Part shown: piece after piece, positions 44,545 to 53,190 of the stretch
How positions within the stretch are numbered: position 1 is the stretch's first letter
Layout: each line of letters starts with the position of its first letter
Assembly (NCBI GenBank): GCA_017649925.1
Contig: JAGCFX010000080.1
Span: 1-57,149, forward strand
Direction: 5' to 3'
Length of the DNA: 57,149 nt
From: Paludibacteraceae bacterium
GTDB lineage: Bacteria > Bacteroidota > Bacteroidia > Bacteroidales > Paludibacteraceae
Made by a program: the position numbers and the translations under genes
Notes under the pieces: generated by a model
The model's input: the letters and a program-made list of their open reading frames with translations, nothing else
The model's database searches: none
Told to the model about the DNA's origin: nothing

Positions 44545-46131
44545 CTAAAATGGAGCCTTGTCGATGTTCTCTCCCAAACTATTGTAGGATGCGGCGATAG
44601 ACGACATCTGCTGTCCGTCAACCACGGCTCCCATGGTGCTGTTCATGCTCGATTGGATACTTACGCTCTCGCTGCTATCCGGTATCGGCATCGAACTCAA
44701 CTCGTCTTGGTCAAAAGCTTCATCCTCGTTCTGGAACTTAGCAAACTTGCTGCGGAAACGAAGCCATATACTGTCTGTGGCACCGTTACGGTGCTTGGCT
44801 ACGATGATCTGTGCCAGTCCGCGCAGGTCACGTCCAGTCTTCTCATCGTTGTACATGTGATAGTATTCCGGTCTGTGAATGAAGCAAACCATGTCGGCAT
44901 CCTGCTCAATGGCTCCGGATTCGCGCAAGTCACTCAACTGCGGTGTCTTGCCTTCGATACCCGTACGCGCTTCCACACCACGGTTCAACTGCGACAATGC
45001 GATAATAGGAATATCCAACTCTTTTGCTAATGCTTTTAGGCTTCGCGAGATGATACTTACCTCCTGCTCACGGCTTCCGAACGACGAACCTTGCGCATTC
45101 ATCAGCTGCAGGTAATCGATGATAATCAGCTTAATGCCGTGTTCGCGCACTAACTTACGCGCTTTGGATCGCAATTCGAAAACGGACAACGACGGAGTAT
45201 CATCCAGATAGAGCGGTTTACCCTTCATGATGTTGATCTTCGTATTCAGCCGTTTTGCCTCTTCGTTGCTCATCTTACCCGTCTTGATGCGGTCGCCTTC
45301 CAACTCGCAAACATTCATTATCAGACGGTTAATCAACTGCACGTTGCTCATCTCCAGCGAGAATATAGCTACCGGAATGTTGCGATCCACAGCTATGTTC
45401 TTTGCCATTGATAGCACAAATGCTGTCTTACCCATTGCAGGGCGGGCGGCAATAATAATCAGGTCCGGTGTCTGCCATCCGGATGTGATCTTATCCAGTG
45501 CGGTGAAGCCCGAAGGAATACCGCTAATCGAACCTGTGTTCTTCGCCGCTTTCTCCATGCGTTTGAAGGCCTCTTCGATGACCGGATCTATCTGCGTCAC
45601 ATCGCGTTTCTGCGAGCGTTGAGAGATCTCGAAAATACCGCTCTCCGCCTCTTGCATCAACTCATCTACATCCTGTGTCTCGTCAAATCCCTTCTCCTCT
45701 ATCTGTGCTGCCAACGCAATCATATCGCGCGCGGTCGCCTTCTTGGCGATGATCTCCGCGTGATAATGCAAGTGAGCTGTGGAAGCTACACGACGCGTTA
45801 GATCCGCCAAATACACAGCTCCTCCGGCTTGTTCCAACTTACCCTGTGTACGCAACTTCTCGCCCACCGAGAGGATGTCTACCGGTTGGTCCTTGGACGC
45901 TAACTCACGGATAGCCTCAAAGACGATACGGTTCTGGTCTTTATAAAATACCTCCGGTCGCAACAAATCCGCTATCGTTGCATAGGCTTCTTTCTCTATC
46001 ATCAGCGCACCCAGCACCGAGTCTTCCAACTCCGGTGCCTGAGGTGGTAACTTGCCCATTTCGTTTGCGCCCACTTTGATGATAGTGGTTGTTTGTGTGC
46101 GTTTGCGATTATTTTTGTTGGTGTCTGCCAT
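44545..46131 (-). CDS. dnaB: Replicative DNA helicase DnaB
   Basis: Hexameric helicase that unwinds the fork and binds primase, 528 residues. The N-terminal domain begins at PPQAPELEDSVLGALMIEKEA. The RecA-like motor has Walker A in AARPAMGKTAFVLSMA, H1a SLEMSNVQLINRL, Walker B LIIIDYLQLMN, ALSQLNRGVE and DLRESGAIEQDADMV. No intein interrupts it. The C-tail rich in Ser and Gln (about 480-528) is longer than in E. coli. Its start overlaps meaB by 23 bases. Confidence 0.96.
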   Translation of the reverse strand: MADTNKNNRKRTQTTTIIKVGANEMGKLPPQAPELEDSVLGALMIEKEAYATIADLLRPEVFYKDQNRIVFEAIRELASKDQPVDILSVGEKLRTQGKLEQAGGAVYLADLTRRVASTAHLHYHAEIIAKKATARDMIALAAQIEEKGFDETQDVDELMQEAESGIFEISQRSQKRDVTQIDPVIEEAFKRMEKAAKNTGSISGIPSGFTALDKITSGWQTPDLIIIAARPAMGKTAFVLSMAKNIAVDRNIPVAIFSLEMSNVQLINRLIMNVCELEGDRIKTGKMSNEEAKRLNTKINIMKGKPLYLDDTPSLSVFELRSKARKLVREHGIKLIIIDYLQLMNAQGSSFGSREQEVSIISRSLKALAKELDIPIIALSQLNRGVEARTGIEGKTPQLSDLRESGAIEQDADMVCFIHRPEYYHMYNDEKTGRDLRGLAQIIVAKHRNGATDSIWLRFRSKFAKFQNEDEAFDQDELSSMPIPDSSESVSIQSSMNSTMGAVVDGQQMSSIAASYNSLGENIDKAPF

Positions 46132-47206
46132 ATTCTGTCAGTAAGTTATGCGCAGCTATGAAACTGCTGATCTCGTTGTTGAGCACTTGTCTTTCTGCTA
46201 CTTCTATCTGGTGCTCCATCTGTTCGTTTTTATAGAATCCGTCTAATAGTGCTTGATTGATAGTCTCGTACATCCAGTATTTGGCTTGTTCTGTGCGATG
46301 TGCGTCAAAATAGCCGTTCTGTTTCGTGAAGGCGATATATTCCTCGATGTTCTGCCAAACGTCCATCACACCGCTATGGTCTATCGATGAGCAGCATATG
46401 GCTTCGGGTTTCCAACCGGATTCGGATGGAGGAAACAGAGCCAACGCGTTTTTGAAGCTCACACGCGCGGCGCGCGCACGTTCAATATTATTACCGTCAC
46501 ATTTGTTGATAGCTATTCCGTCCGCCATCTCCATGATTCCGCGCTTGATGCCTTGCAACTCGTCTCCGGTACCCGTCACTTGCAGCAACAGGAAATAATC
46601 TACCATCGAATGAGCGGCTGTTTCCGACTGACCTACGCCTACCGTCTCCAGCAATACCGTGTCAAATCCTGCAGCCTCGCATAGCACAATTGTCTCTCGT
46701 GTCTTACGCGCTACACCGCCTAACGAACCCGCAGACGGACTGGGACGGATAAACGCATTCGATTTGATGGACAGCTCGTTCATACGTGTCTTGTCGCCCA
46801 GTATCGAACCCTTGCTGCGTTCGCTCGACGGGTCAATTGCCAGCACAGCCAGTTTCTTGCCCTGCTCACATAGATCGCTGCCAAGCGCCTCGATAAACGT
46901 CGATTTGCCGGCACCCGGAACACCCGTGATGCCTACACGAATAGAGTTGCCGGCATAGGGAAGGCATAACTCAATCACCTTCTGCGCTATCGCCTGGTCG
47001 GCCAGCAGATTACTCTCCACCAGCGTCACGGCCTGACTCAATATAGTCATGTCGCCACGACGAATGCCCTCGAAATATTCTTCGGGACTCAATACCGTCT
47101 TCTTGCGGCGGAAAGTAGAGTAGGGATTCACGCTCGGCAGGTTCTCTACACCCGCGTTTACCGTCAATCCCTTGTATTCTGCACTATTTTCGGGATGGTC
47201 AATCAT
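46109..47206 (-). CDS. meaB: MeaB/ArgK-type GTPase, methylmalonyl-CoA mutase chaperone
   Basis: G3E-family P-loop GTPase of 365 residues that protects and reactivates B12-dependent methylmalonyl-CoA mutase. Motifs: P-loop GITGVPGAGKSTFIEAL, Switch region LAIDPSSERSKGSILGDKTRM, RPSPSAGSLGGVARKTRE, DTVLLETVGVGQSE, and base recognition INKCDGNN. The mutase itself is not in the window; Bacteroidales use it in propionate metabolism. Its start overlaps the DUF1573 gene stop as ATGA, and its 3' end overlaps dnaB by 23 bases. Confidence 0.93.
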   Translation of the reverse strand: MIDHPENSAEYKGLTVNAGVENLPSVNPYSTFRRKKTVLSPEEYFEGIRRGDMTILSQAVTLVESNLLADQAIAQKVIELCLPYAGNSIRVGITGVPGAGKSTFIEALGSDLCEQGKKLAVLAIDPSSERSKGSILGDKTRMNELSIKSNAFIRPSPSAGSLGGVARKTRETIVLCEAAGFDTVLLETVGVGQSETAAHSMVDYFLLLQVTGTGDELQGIKRGIMEMADGIAINKCDGNNIERARAARVSFKNALALFPPSESGWKPEAICCSSIDHSGVMDVWQNIEEYIAFTKQNGYFDAHRTEQAKYWMYETINQALLDGFYKNEQMEHQIEVAERQVLNNEISSFIAAHNLLTEYGRHQQK

Positions 47207-48285
47207 TCAACCACGAACGCGATTTTTACTTTCTTTATCGATTGTTTGAAATCGTTGCTAATCACTACCACTTCGCGATTGTATGTGCCCGGTTGCAACC
47301 CTTTGGCGTTGATCTCCAGTGCAATAGCACCTTTCTTGCCCGACTTGATAGCCTTGCATGGTTTGATCACAATCGCTTTCTCCGTCGAATAAACGCGGCG
47401 GATCTCAAGCGGGTTAACGCCCGAGTTCTTCAACTCAAACTTACCTTTCAGCACTTTGCCTGCTGCTACCTTGCCAAGGTTAACCGTTGCTGGCGCTTCA
47501 ATAATCGGAGCTTGCTGCTTCTGCTCTACGCTCAGCGTGGAGAAGTCCTCTACGATATTGGCTTTGATGGTCAGTTTGAAATCATCGTTGATGGCTTTCT
47601 TTCCGTCCACTACCACGTATGCAAACGCCTCGATAGGACCGTAGAGTTTAGCCGCTTTCGTGTCGATCGAGAAGATGAACTTACCCGTCTCGTTCGGTTT
47701 AACGCTTGCCAGCGTCACCTGGTTGCCCATGAATGCATCTGCTGCACTCGTTGCCAGATCAACGTTGTGGTCTGCCTTGCTCAGGTTAGCATATTCCAAC
47801 TCACCGCCTTTCACTTCGCCTTTCTTCAGCGTACCGAGGTCAAGCGTCTTGCTCTTCATGCTCAATTCGCCTACTGCAACCGGATATTTGTTTACCGGCT
47901 GTGCAGCCTTCGGGATAACCTCACCCTTGATATACACTTTGACTGTCGGCTCTTTGGCGTTCGAGGTGATGGTCACCGTCTTCTGGAAACGACCGGGACG
48001 ACCGTTCGGATTGTATGTCACCGTGAGGCTGCCTACCTGACCTGGCTCTACCGGCTCTTTCGTCCATGTCGGAGTAGTACATCCGCAACTCGCGCGTACG
48101 TTACTCAGTACCAGCGGACTCATTCCTTCGTTCTTGAACTCGAAAACAACGCTTACGCGACCGTCTTCTTCATGAATCTTACCGAAGTCATGCTCGGTCT
48201 TCTCAAATGTGATTACTGGCTCTTGAGCCATCATGGCTACTGCTGTGAGAGCCATAAAGAGAGTACTAAAAATCTTTTTCATCAT
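47203..48285 (-). CDS. Exported DUF1573 repeat protein
   Basis: Secreted protein of 360 residues with a signal peptide (FSTLFMALTAVAMMAQ). The N-terminal DUF1573 domain is plain: TFEKTEHDFGKIHEEDGRVS, FEFKNEGMSPLVLSNVRASC and GCTTPTWTKEPVEPGQVG. A second ASH/Ig-like domain occupies about 265-360 (NLGKVAAGKVLKGKFELKNS). Two adjacent ATG codons (48285, 48282) could serve as start. DUF1573 proteins are common in Bacteroidota and of unknown function. It lies 28 bases after rel and is coupled to meaB. Confidence 0.88.
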   Translation of the reverse strand: MMKKIFSTLFMALTAVAMMAQEPVITFEKTEHDFGKIHEEDGRVSVVFEFKNEGMSPLVLSNVRASCGCTTPTWTKEPVEPGQVGSLTVTYNPNGRPGRFQKTVTITSNAKEPTVKVYIKGEVIPKAAQPVNKYPVAVGELSMKSKTLDLGTLKKGEVKGGELEYANLSKADHNVDLATSAADAFMGNQVTLASVKPNETGKFIFSIDTKAAKLYGPIEAFAYVVVDGKKAINDDFKLTIKANIVEDFSTLSVEQKQQAPIIEAPATVNLGKVAAGKVLKGKFELKNSGVNPLEIRRVYSTEKAIVIKPCKAIKSGKKGAIALEINAKGLQPGTYNREVVVISNDFKQSIKKVKIAFVVE

Positions 48286-48313
48286 TGTATATGTTTTGTT
48301 TCAAAATGATTCG

Positions 48314-50569
48314 TCAATCTCCGTTCTCCACAATTCTTCTCACTTCCTTAATGTTCTCTATCTTGCGGATTGCTTTTAGCAAATCGTTCAATTCCGAGCG
48401 GTCATATACATAGATCTCCATCGTTCCCTTGAATATCCCGTCCTCACTGGAGATGTTGATGGACCGCATGTTGATGTGAAAATCCTTCGTGATCGTTTGC
48501 AGCACTTGGACAAACACACCGAATTTGTCAATTCCCTTCAGTTCTATTGTCTCTACGAATGACTGTACGCGATGGGTGTTCCATGTTGCCGAATAGATGC
48601 GTTTGCCGTAACTCGTCTTCAGCAGGTTCGCTTCCGCACAGTCAATCTTATGGATATGCATCTTTCCGCGCTCGTCAAGGTATCCTAACACTTCGTCGCC
48701 CGGTATCGGATGACAGCAGTTACTCAGCACATATTCTTTCCCTAAGTTCTCGTCCGTCAGCACTATCGAATGTGGTTGCCCTTTCTTCGGCTTCACCACT
48801 TTGTCGCCGCTCTCGCTCTTTTCTATTTTCTCGCTCTGCCCCTCGTTCTTCTTGCCCATGAATGGGATGTAGGATCGCCAGCCGCGTTTCGGGAATACTA
48901 TCTCGCGGAAGTTATTCAGCCGTATCGCTCCTTGTCCCACCTGCAGATACAGGTCGCTTGGCGTCTTCATCTGATGGTAGTTCATCAGTTTCTGCAGTGC
49001 CATGTCGTGGTTCGCAGCCAAGTCCTTGTCCATACTGATGGCGTCTTCCACCAGTTTCTCCCCGTGATGCATGTAGCGTCGCTCTTCGCGACGGAAATAC
49101 TGATTCAGTCCGTTCCGCGCTTTCGCTGTCGTCACCATGTTGAGCCATTCTTTCTGAGGATGCTGGCTGTTCGACGTCAGCACTTCCACTTGGTCACCGC
49201 CTTTCAGCCGGTACGATAACGGCACCAACGCATGGTTCACTTTCGCGCCTATACAGTGTTCACCGAGTTCCGAGTGCAGCATGAAGGCAAAATCCAGAGC
49301 GGTTGAACCCAACGGCATCGTCATCACCTCGCCTTTTGGCGTGAACACGAATACCTCTTGCGCGAACAGGTTCAGTTTAAACGTGCCAAGGAACTCCATC
49401 GCATCTTTGTCCGGATGCTGTAGTATCTCTTTGATCTCCTGTATCCATTTGTCCAACTCCGACTCGTCTGACTCTCCTGTCTTGTATTTCCAGTGTGCCG
49501 CGTAGCCGTGTTCCGCTATCTCGTGCATGCGGTCCGTACGGATCTGCACTTCTACCCATTGCCCGTTGTTCGCCATCACCGTCACATGCAGCGCCTCGTA
49601 ACCGTTCGCTTTCGGAGTCGAGATCCAGTCTCGGATGCGTTCCGGATGAGGACGGTAGATCTCCGTGATGGCCGAATAGATGATCCAGCATTGGTCTTTC
49701 TCGCTCATCGACTCGTTCGGAGTGAAGATGATCCGCACGGCCATCAGGTCATATACGTCTTCAAACGAACATTGCTGACGCATCATCTTCTTCCATATCG
49801 AATAGACCGACTTGATGCGGGCTTTCAGCGTAAACTGGTATCCCATGCTCGTCAAGCGCTCACGGATTGGTTCCGCAAAATGCTCGTACGTACTCATCTG
49901 GTCGCCTTTGACCAACTCCAACTTGTCATGTATCTCCTGCCATGTGTCCGGATGCTCGTATTTGAAACTCAGATCTTCCAGCTCCGTCTTGATGGGGAAT
50001 AGACCCAAACGGTGAGCCAATGGCGCGTATATATACTGCGTCTCGCCCGCAATCTTATATTGTTTGTCTTTCGGCTGCGCGCCTAACGTACGCATGTTAT
50101 GCAAGCGGTCCGCAATCTTGATCAGCACCACGCGGATATCATCGCTTATCGTCAGCAGTAACTTACGGAAGTTCTCTGCCTGTTCGCTCGCTTGGTCGCC
50201 GAATACACCGCCGCTGATTTTCGTCAATCCTCCTACTATCTGAGCTATCTTGTCGCCGAATAGACCCGCGATGTCCTCCACCGTATAGTCCGTATCTTCC
50301 ACCACGTCATGCAACAACGCCGAACAGATACTCGTACTTCCCAGACCTATCTCGCGCACGCAGATGCGCGCCACAGCAAGCGGGTGCATGATGTACGGCT
50401 CGCCACTCAAGCGACGAACACCGTAATGCGCCTTGTGAGCAAAATTGAAGGCATGCGTAATCAGCTCCACCCGTTGACTGTGAGGAGTATGCGCATAGTC
50501 ATCAAGCAACGCTTCAAACTCGCGTTGGATCATTTGCTCTTCTTCCTGTGTGAACTCGCTTTTCTGCAT
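48314..50569 (-). CDS. rel: Full-length bifunctional (p)ppGpp synthetase/hydrolase
   Basis: Stringent-response enzyme of 751 residues. I chose the ATG at 50569 (MQKSEFTQEEEQM), which fits the promoter at 50589-50619; an open frame extending further upstream encodes nothing related. The HD hydrolase domain has YIMHPLAVA, ALLHDVVEDTDYT and IKIADRLHNMRTLG, so it looks intact. The synthetase has RIKSVYSIWKKM, VYDLMAVRII, RIRDWISTPKANGYEALH and EVQIRT. TGS (about 404-466), the zinc finger SNCCHPIPGDE with HKIDC, and a C-terminal ACT domain follow. The RxRD sequence resembles the RxKD of bifunctional enzymes. It heads a nine-gene run. Confidence 0.95.
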   Translation of the reverse strand: MQKSEFTQEEEQMIQREFEALLDDYAHTPHSQRVELITHAFNFAHKAHYGVRRLSGEPYIMHPLAVARICVREIGLGSTSICSALLHDVVEDTDYTVEDIAGLFGDKIAQIVGGLTKISGGVFGDQASEQAENFRKLLLTISDDIRVVLIKIADRLHNMRTLGAQPKDKQYKIAGETQYIYAPLAHRLGLFPIKTELEDLSFKYEHPDTWQEIHDKLELVKGDQMSTYEHFAEPIRERLTSMGYQFTLKARIKSVYSIWKKMMRQQCSFEDVYDLMAVRIIFTPNESMSEKDQCWIIYSAITEIYRPHPERIRDWISTPKANGYEALHVTVMANNGQWVEVQIRTDRMHEIAEHGYAAHWKYKTGESDESELDKWIQEIKEILQHPDKDAMEFLGTFKLNLFAQEVFVFTPKGEVMTMPLGSTALDFAFMLHSELGEHCIGAKVNHALVPLSYRLKGGDQVEVLTSNSQHPQKEWLNMVTTAKARNGLNQYFRREERRYMHHGEKLVEDAISMDKDLAANHDMALQKLMNYHQMKTPSDLYLQVGQGAIRLNNFREIVFPKRGWRSYIPFMGKKNEGQSEKIEKSESGDKVVKPKKGQPHSIVLTDENLGKEYVLSNCCHPIPGDEVLGYLDERGKMHIHKIDCAEANLLKTSYGKRIYSATWNTHRVQSFVETIELKGIDKFGVFVQVLQTITKDFHINMRSINISSEDGIFKGTMEIYVYDRSELNDLLKAIRKIENIKEVRRIVENGD

Positions 50570-50588
50570 ACGTGTCCAAAATACCGTG

Positions 50589-50619
50589 CAAAGATACAAC
50601 AAATTTTTTATATACGCAA
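50589..50619 (-). promoter_or_regulatory. rel promoter
   Basis: On the minus strand TTGCGTATATA (TTG at 50619-50617), a 20-base spacer and TATCTTTG (50596-50589). The leader to the ATG at 50569 is about 12 bases. Confidence 0.82.
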
Positions 50620-50688
50620 GTGTGCGCGCGTAAAAAATGAAAAAAAATGCAAAAATGGCATAATTTTTGATTTCTTTTAATAAGGAAT

Positions 50689-50719
50689 TTTCAAGTTTCA
50701 AAATTTTGTTGTACCTTTG
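50689..50719 (+). promoter_or_regulatory. Promoter of the amidase-MCE unit
   Basis: TACCTTTG at 50712-50719 is a perfect -7 box. The -33 position holds only TTT, without the TTGC seen at other promoters in the window. The ATG lies at 50742. Confidence 0.65.
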
Positions 50720-50741
50720 CAATCGATTAAATTGCCGAATT

Positions 50742-51875
50742 ATGCGGAAATATCTGTTTTTAATCATAGCTGCACTCGTCGCTCTGCCATCCATGGCAAC
50801 AGACAAACCATATACCGTTGTTCTCGATGCCGGACATGGCGGTAAAGACCCGGGAGCAGTCGGTTCTTTCTCAAAAGAGAAAGACCTTAATCTCAAGCTT
50901 GCACTCAAAGTGGGCGAACTCCTCAACGAGCAATATCCTGATGTCAACGTCGTCTATACCCGTTCTACGGATGTCTTCATCCCATTGCAGGAACGCGCTG
51001 ACATAGCCAACAAAAACAACGCAGACCTCTTCATCTCCATCCATGCCAACTCCTCCGAATCCAAGGTGCCGCGAGGCGTGGAGACCTTCATTCTCGGAAC
51101 GGAGAAAATGGAGAAGAACCTCGATGTAGCCATGCGTGAGAATGCTGTGATGAAGCTCGAGGCGGATTATAAAACCACCTATCATGGTTTTGACCCGAAC
51201 TCCATCGACTCGTATATCATGTTCGAGCTCATGCAGAATAGCTTCATGGATCAGTCTTTGCAGTTCGCTGAGCAGGTCCAGAAGCGCTTTGTCGGACATC
51301 TCAACCGTTCCGATCGCGGCGTGCAACAGGCTTCGTTCTGGGTGCTGCTCAAAACGGCATGCCCGTCTATACTCTTTGAGATGGGATTCATCTCCAATCC
51401 CGAAGAAGAACGTTACCTCAACCAGGATGCCTCCATGGCGCAGATGGCGAACGCACTCGTCAACGCTTTCGGCGCTTATACCCATAAGCAGGCTGTGAAA
51501 AAAGAAACATTAGTCATTGAGAGTTCGTCGAGAGCTGATCGAGAGCTCATCGAAGGAAAATCGAGGGCAACTGAAGAGAAAAATACAACATCTCAAAAGG
51601 AGCAGAAATCTGCTGTGCCGACGCAGACCTATTATGCCGTGCAGGTATGCGCAGCGAAGATACTGCTCAAGCCCGATGATCCCAAACTCAAAGGACAACC
51701 TTGCGAGTATATCCAGAATGGCGACTGGTATAAGTATTATACTGCCGCGGATACCGATAGAGCCAAAGTGGCGAAAGCACAGAAAGAACTCAAACGGCTC
51801 TTCCCTGACTGCTGGATCATTAAGTTCGAGAAAGAAATCCCTAACGACCAATCACAAATCACCAATAATCAATAA
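50742..51875 (+). CDS. N-acetylmuramoyl-L-alanine amidase (AmiC-type) with C-terminal SPOR-like domain
   Basis: Periplasmic zinc amidase that cleaves the peptide stem from muramic acid during cell separation, 377 residues. A signal peptide (YLFLIIAALVALPSMA) precedes the Amidase_3 domain with metal ligands in VLDAGHGGKDPGAVG (His), KEKDLNLKLALKV (Glu) and FISIHANSSE (His), and the catalytic Glu in SILFEMGFISNPEEE. A Ser/Arg/Glu-rich linker (about 260-290), encoded by 11-bp tandem units, leads to a SPOR-like end (YYAVQVCAAKI, DWYKYYTAADTDRAKVAKAQ). The start at 50742 follows the promoter. It is 12 bases before the MCE gene. Confidence 0.92.
   Translation: MRKYLFLIIAALVALPSMATDKPYTVVLDAGHGGKDPGAVGSFSKEKDLNLKLALKVGELLNEQYPDVNVVYTRSTDVFIPLQERADIANKNNADLFISIHANSSESKVPRGVETFILGTEKMEKNLDVAMRENAVMKLEADYKTTYHGFDPNSIDSYIMFELMQNSFMDQSLQFAEQVQKRFVGHLNRSDRGVQQASFWVLLKTACPSILFEMGFISNPEEERYLNQDASMAQMANALVNAFGAYTHKQAVKKETLVIESSSRADRELIEGKSRATEEKNTTSQKEQKSAVPTQTYYAVQVCAAKILLKPDDPKLKGQPCEYIQNGDWYKYYTAADTDRAKVAKAQKELKRLFPDCWIIKFEKEIPNDQSQITNNQ
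51517..51571 (+). repeat. Five tandem 11-bp units in the amidase linker
   Basis: Units start at 51517 (TTGAGAGTTCG), 51528 (TCGAGAGCTGA), 51539 (TCGAGAGCTCA), 51550 (TCGAAGGAAAA) and 51561 (TCGAGGGCAAC). The period of 11 is not a multiple of three, so each unit is read in a different frame; it encodes the low-complexity linker ESSSRADRELIEGKSRATEE. Confidence 0.72.
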
Positions 51876-51887
51876 TCCATAACCCAT

Positions 51888-52802
51888 ATGAAGTACGCTC
51901 GAGAAATCAAGGTCGGTGTCCTCGCCGCGATATGTCTTTTCCTCCTTTTCTTTGGACTCAACTTCCTCAAAGGAGTCAATATCTTCTCGCCAACTAATAG
52001 CTATCACGGTACGTTCTTCAACCTCCATAACCTCGAGGAACAGGCTGCTGTCTATATCCGCGGACATAAGGTCGGACAGGTCGATAAGATTCATTATGAT
52101 TATACGCGCGATAGCGCTTTCACCATCGATATCTCTATCAACAAAGATATCGCTTTGCCGCAAGGTACATCTATGGCGCTCGTCTCGGACGGACTGCTCG
52201 GCGGGATGGCTATTGAACTTCAACTGCCGGAGAACCTGTCGCAAATCGCCGAAGACCAATCACCTATCGCTCACGGCTCTTTCATCCCCACTTCCTATGT
52301 CCCCGGACTTATGGAATCGCTGCAGGGAGAACTCCTCGCGCATATCGATCAGGCCGTCACGGATGTCGATTCGCTGATTGCAGAACTGCAGGGACAGGTA
52401 GAAGGAGACCATCTCAAAACGGCTCTTAAGAACGTGGACCGCGTATCCGGTGATCTGTCCGTCGTGTCCTCTGATCTCAAGCATCTGATGAATAACCAAG
52501 TGCCGCGAATCGTCGATAATGCAGACGAAGCGGTGGCTAACCTCAATACTGTCGTTTCGGATATCAAAGATGCAGACCTCAAATCCACCGTTGCACGCGT
52601 GGATAAAGCCGTGGATAACGTTAACGGACTTGTCTCCGATGTCCGCTCGCAAGATGGTACGCTCGGCCAACTTATCTACAATAAATCGCTTTATAATCAT
52701 ATCGATGCGACCGTCGTTTCGGCGGATTCGCTGCTCGTCGATCTGAAAGCGCATCCGGGCCGCTACGTACACATCTCCGTCTTCGGAAAAAAGGAAAAAT
52801 AA
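51888..52802 (+). CDS. MCE/MlaD-family protein
   Basis: Substrate-binding component of a phospholipid transport system of the Mla type, 304 residues. A single N-terminal membrane anchor (VGVLAAICLFLLFFGLNFLKG) is followed by the MCE domain at about 37-115 (AAVYIRGHKVGQVDKI, ALVSDGLLGGMAIEL). A long amphipathic helical region (about 150-290) has repeated hydrophobic heptads such as VDRVSGDLSVVSSDLKHL. The ATPase (MlaF) and permease (MlaE) genes are not adjacent. Amidase-MCE gene pairs are common in Bacteroidota. A strong terminator lies about 75 bases after the stop. Confidence 0.9.
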   Translation: MKYAREIKVGVLAAICLFLLFFGLNFLKGVNIFSPTNSYHGTFFNLHNLEEQAAVYIRGHKVGQVDKIHYDYTRDSAFTIDISINKDIALPQGTSMALVSDGLLGGMAIELQLPENLSQIAEDQSPIAHGSFIPTSYVPGLMESLQGELLAHIDQAVTDVDSLIAELQGQVEGDHLKTALKNVDRVSGDLSVVSSDLKHLMNNQVPRIVDNADEAVANLNTVVSDIKDADLKSTVARVDKAVDNVNGLVSDVRSQDGTLGQLIYNKSLYNHIDATVVSADSLLVDLKAHPGRYVHISVFGKKEK

Positions 52803-53076
52803 TTGTTCCAAATGTCCGAGGAACAAAGGTTTCACAATTTGGAGATTTTCTAAACTGTAAATAATTTTACTTCCTCGCAATGCCGCGTATTTGCTAGCAT
52901 TGCGATTTTTTTTTAACAAAAATTGTAAACTATACTTGCATATATTAAACCTTCTATAAATCAGTCAGTTAGAAGGTCTAAAAACATGTAACTCGCTGAA
53001 ATATAGTTGTTTGCGTGTAACTTACCCATTTTTAGGTAGTTACGAACATGTCCAAATTCCACACGCTTTCACAAAT
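52803..53076. other. Non-coding region between the MCE gene and dnaA
   Basis: The gap to dnaA is 388 bases. It contains a hairpin right after the MCE stop (TTGTTCC 52803-52809 with GGAACAA 52820-52826), the terminator at 52876-52914, an inverted repeat ACCTTCTA (52949-52956) with TAGAAGGT (52970-52977), and GTAACTTACC (53017-53026) with GGTAGTTAC (53035-53043, one bulge). AACATGT occurs twice (52983, 53045). No exact TTATCCACA DnaA box was seen. The dnaA promoter follows. Confidence 0.7.
52876..52914 (+). terminator. Rho-independent terminator of the amidase-MCE unit
   Basis: CGCAATGC (52876-52883) pairs perfectly with GCATTGCG (52897-52904), with a 13-base loop, followed by one A and nine T (52906-52914). 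Confidence 0.85.
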
Positions 53077-53107
53077 TTGCGTATTTCAAAGAAAAGCAGT
53101 ACCTTTG
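53077..53107 (+). promoter_or_regulatory. dnaA promoter
   Basis: TTGCGTATTTC (TTG at 53077-53079), a 20-base spacer and TACCTTTG (53100-53107). The expected start near 53114 gives an untranslated leader of about 77 bases, the longest of the clear leaders here, and it begins beside the palindrome ATTCGAAT (53109-53116). Confidence 0.83.
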
Positions 53108-53190
53108 CATTCGAATTCGGGTCAGTAGACTCGATATTATTTTGACTCCTTATATATTATTATAGGGCAGAAAACGGGACAAAAAAGAGA

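Noticed and set aside
44545-46131. Intein in dnaB
   Set aside because: Walker A, H1a and Walker B regions are uninterrupted and the length is normal.
47242-48309. Plus-strand open frame of 355 codons antisense to the DUF1573 gene
   Set aside because: The DUF1573 protein on the minus strand has a clear signal peptide and domain; the antisense product is Cys/Arg-rich and unrelated to anything I know.
50570-50947. N-terminal extension of Rel encoded upstream of 50569
   Set aside because: The extension would cross the rel promoter and antisense part of the amidase gene and has no resemblance to RSH proteins.
52803-53190. Chromosomal origin with DnaA boxes upstream of dnaA
   Set aside because: I looked for TTATCCACA and its complement and saw none; the region is reported only as structured non-coding DNA.
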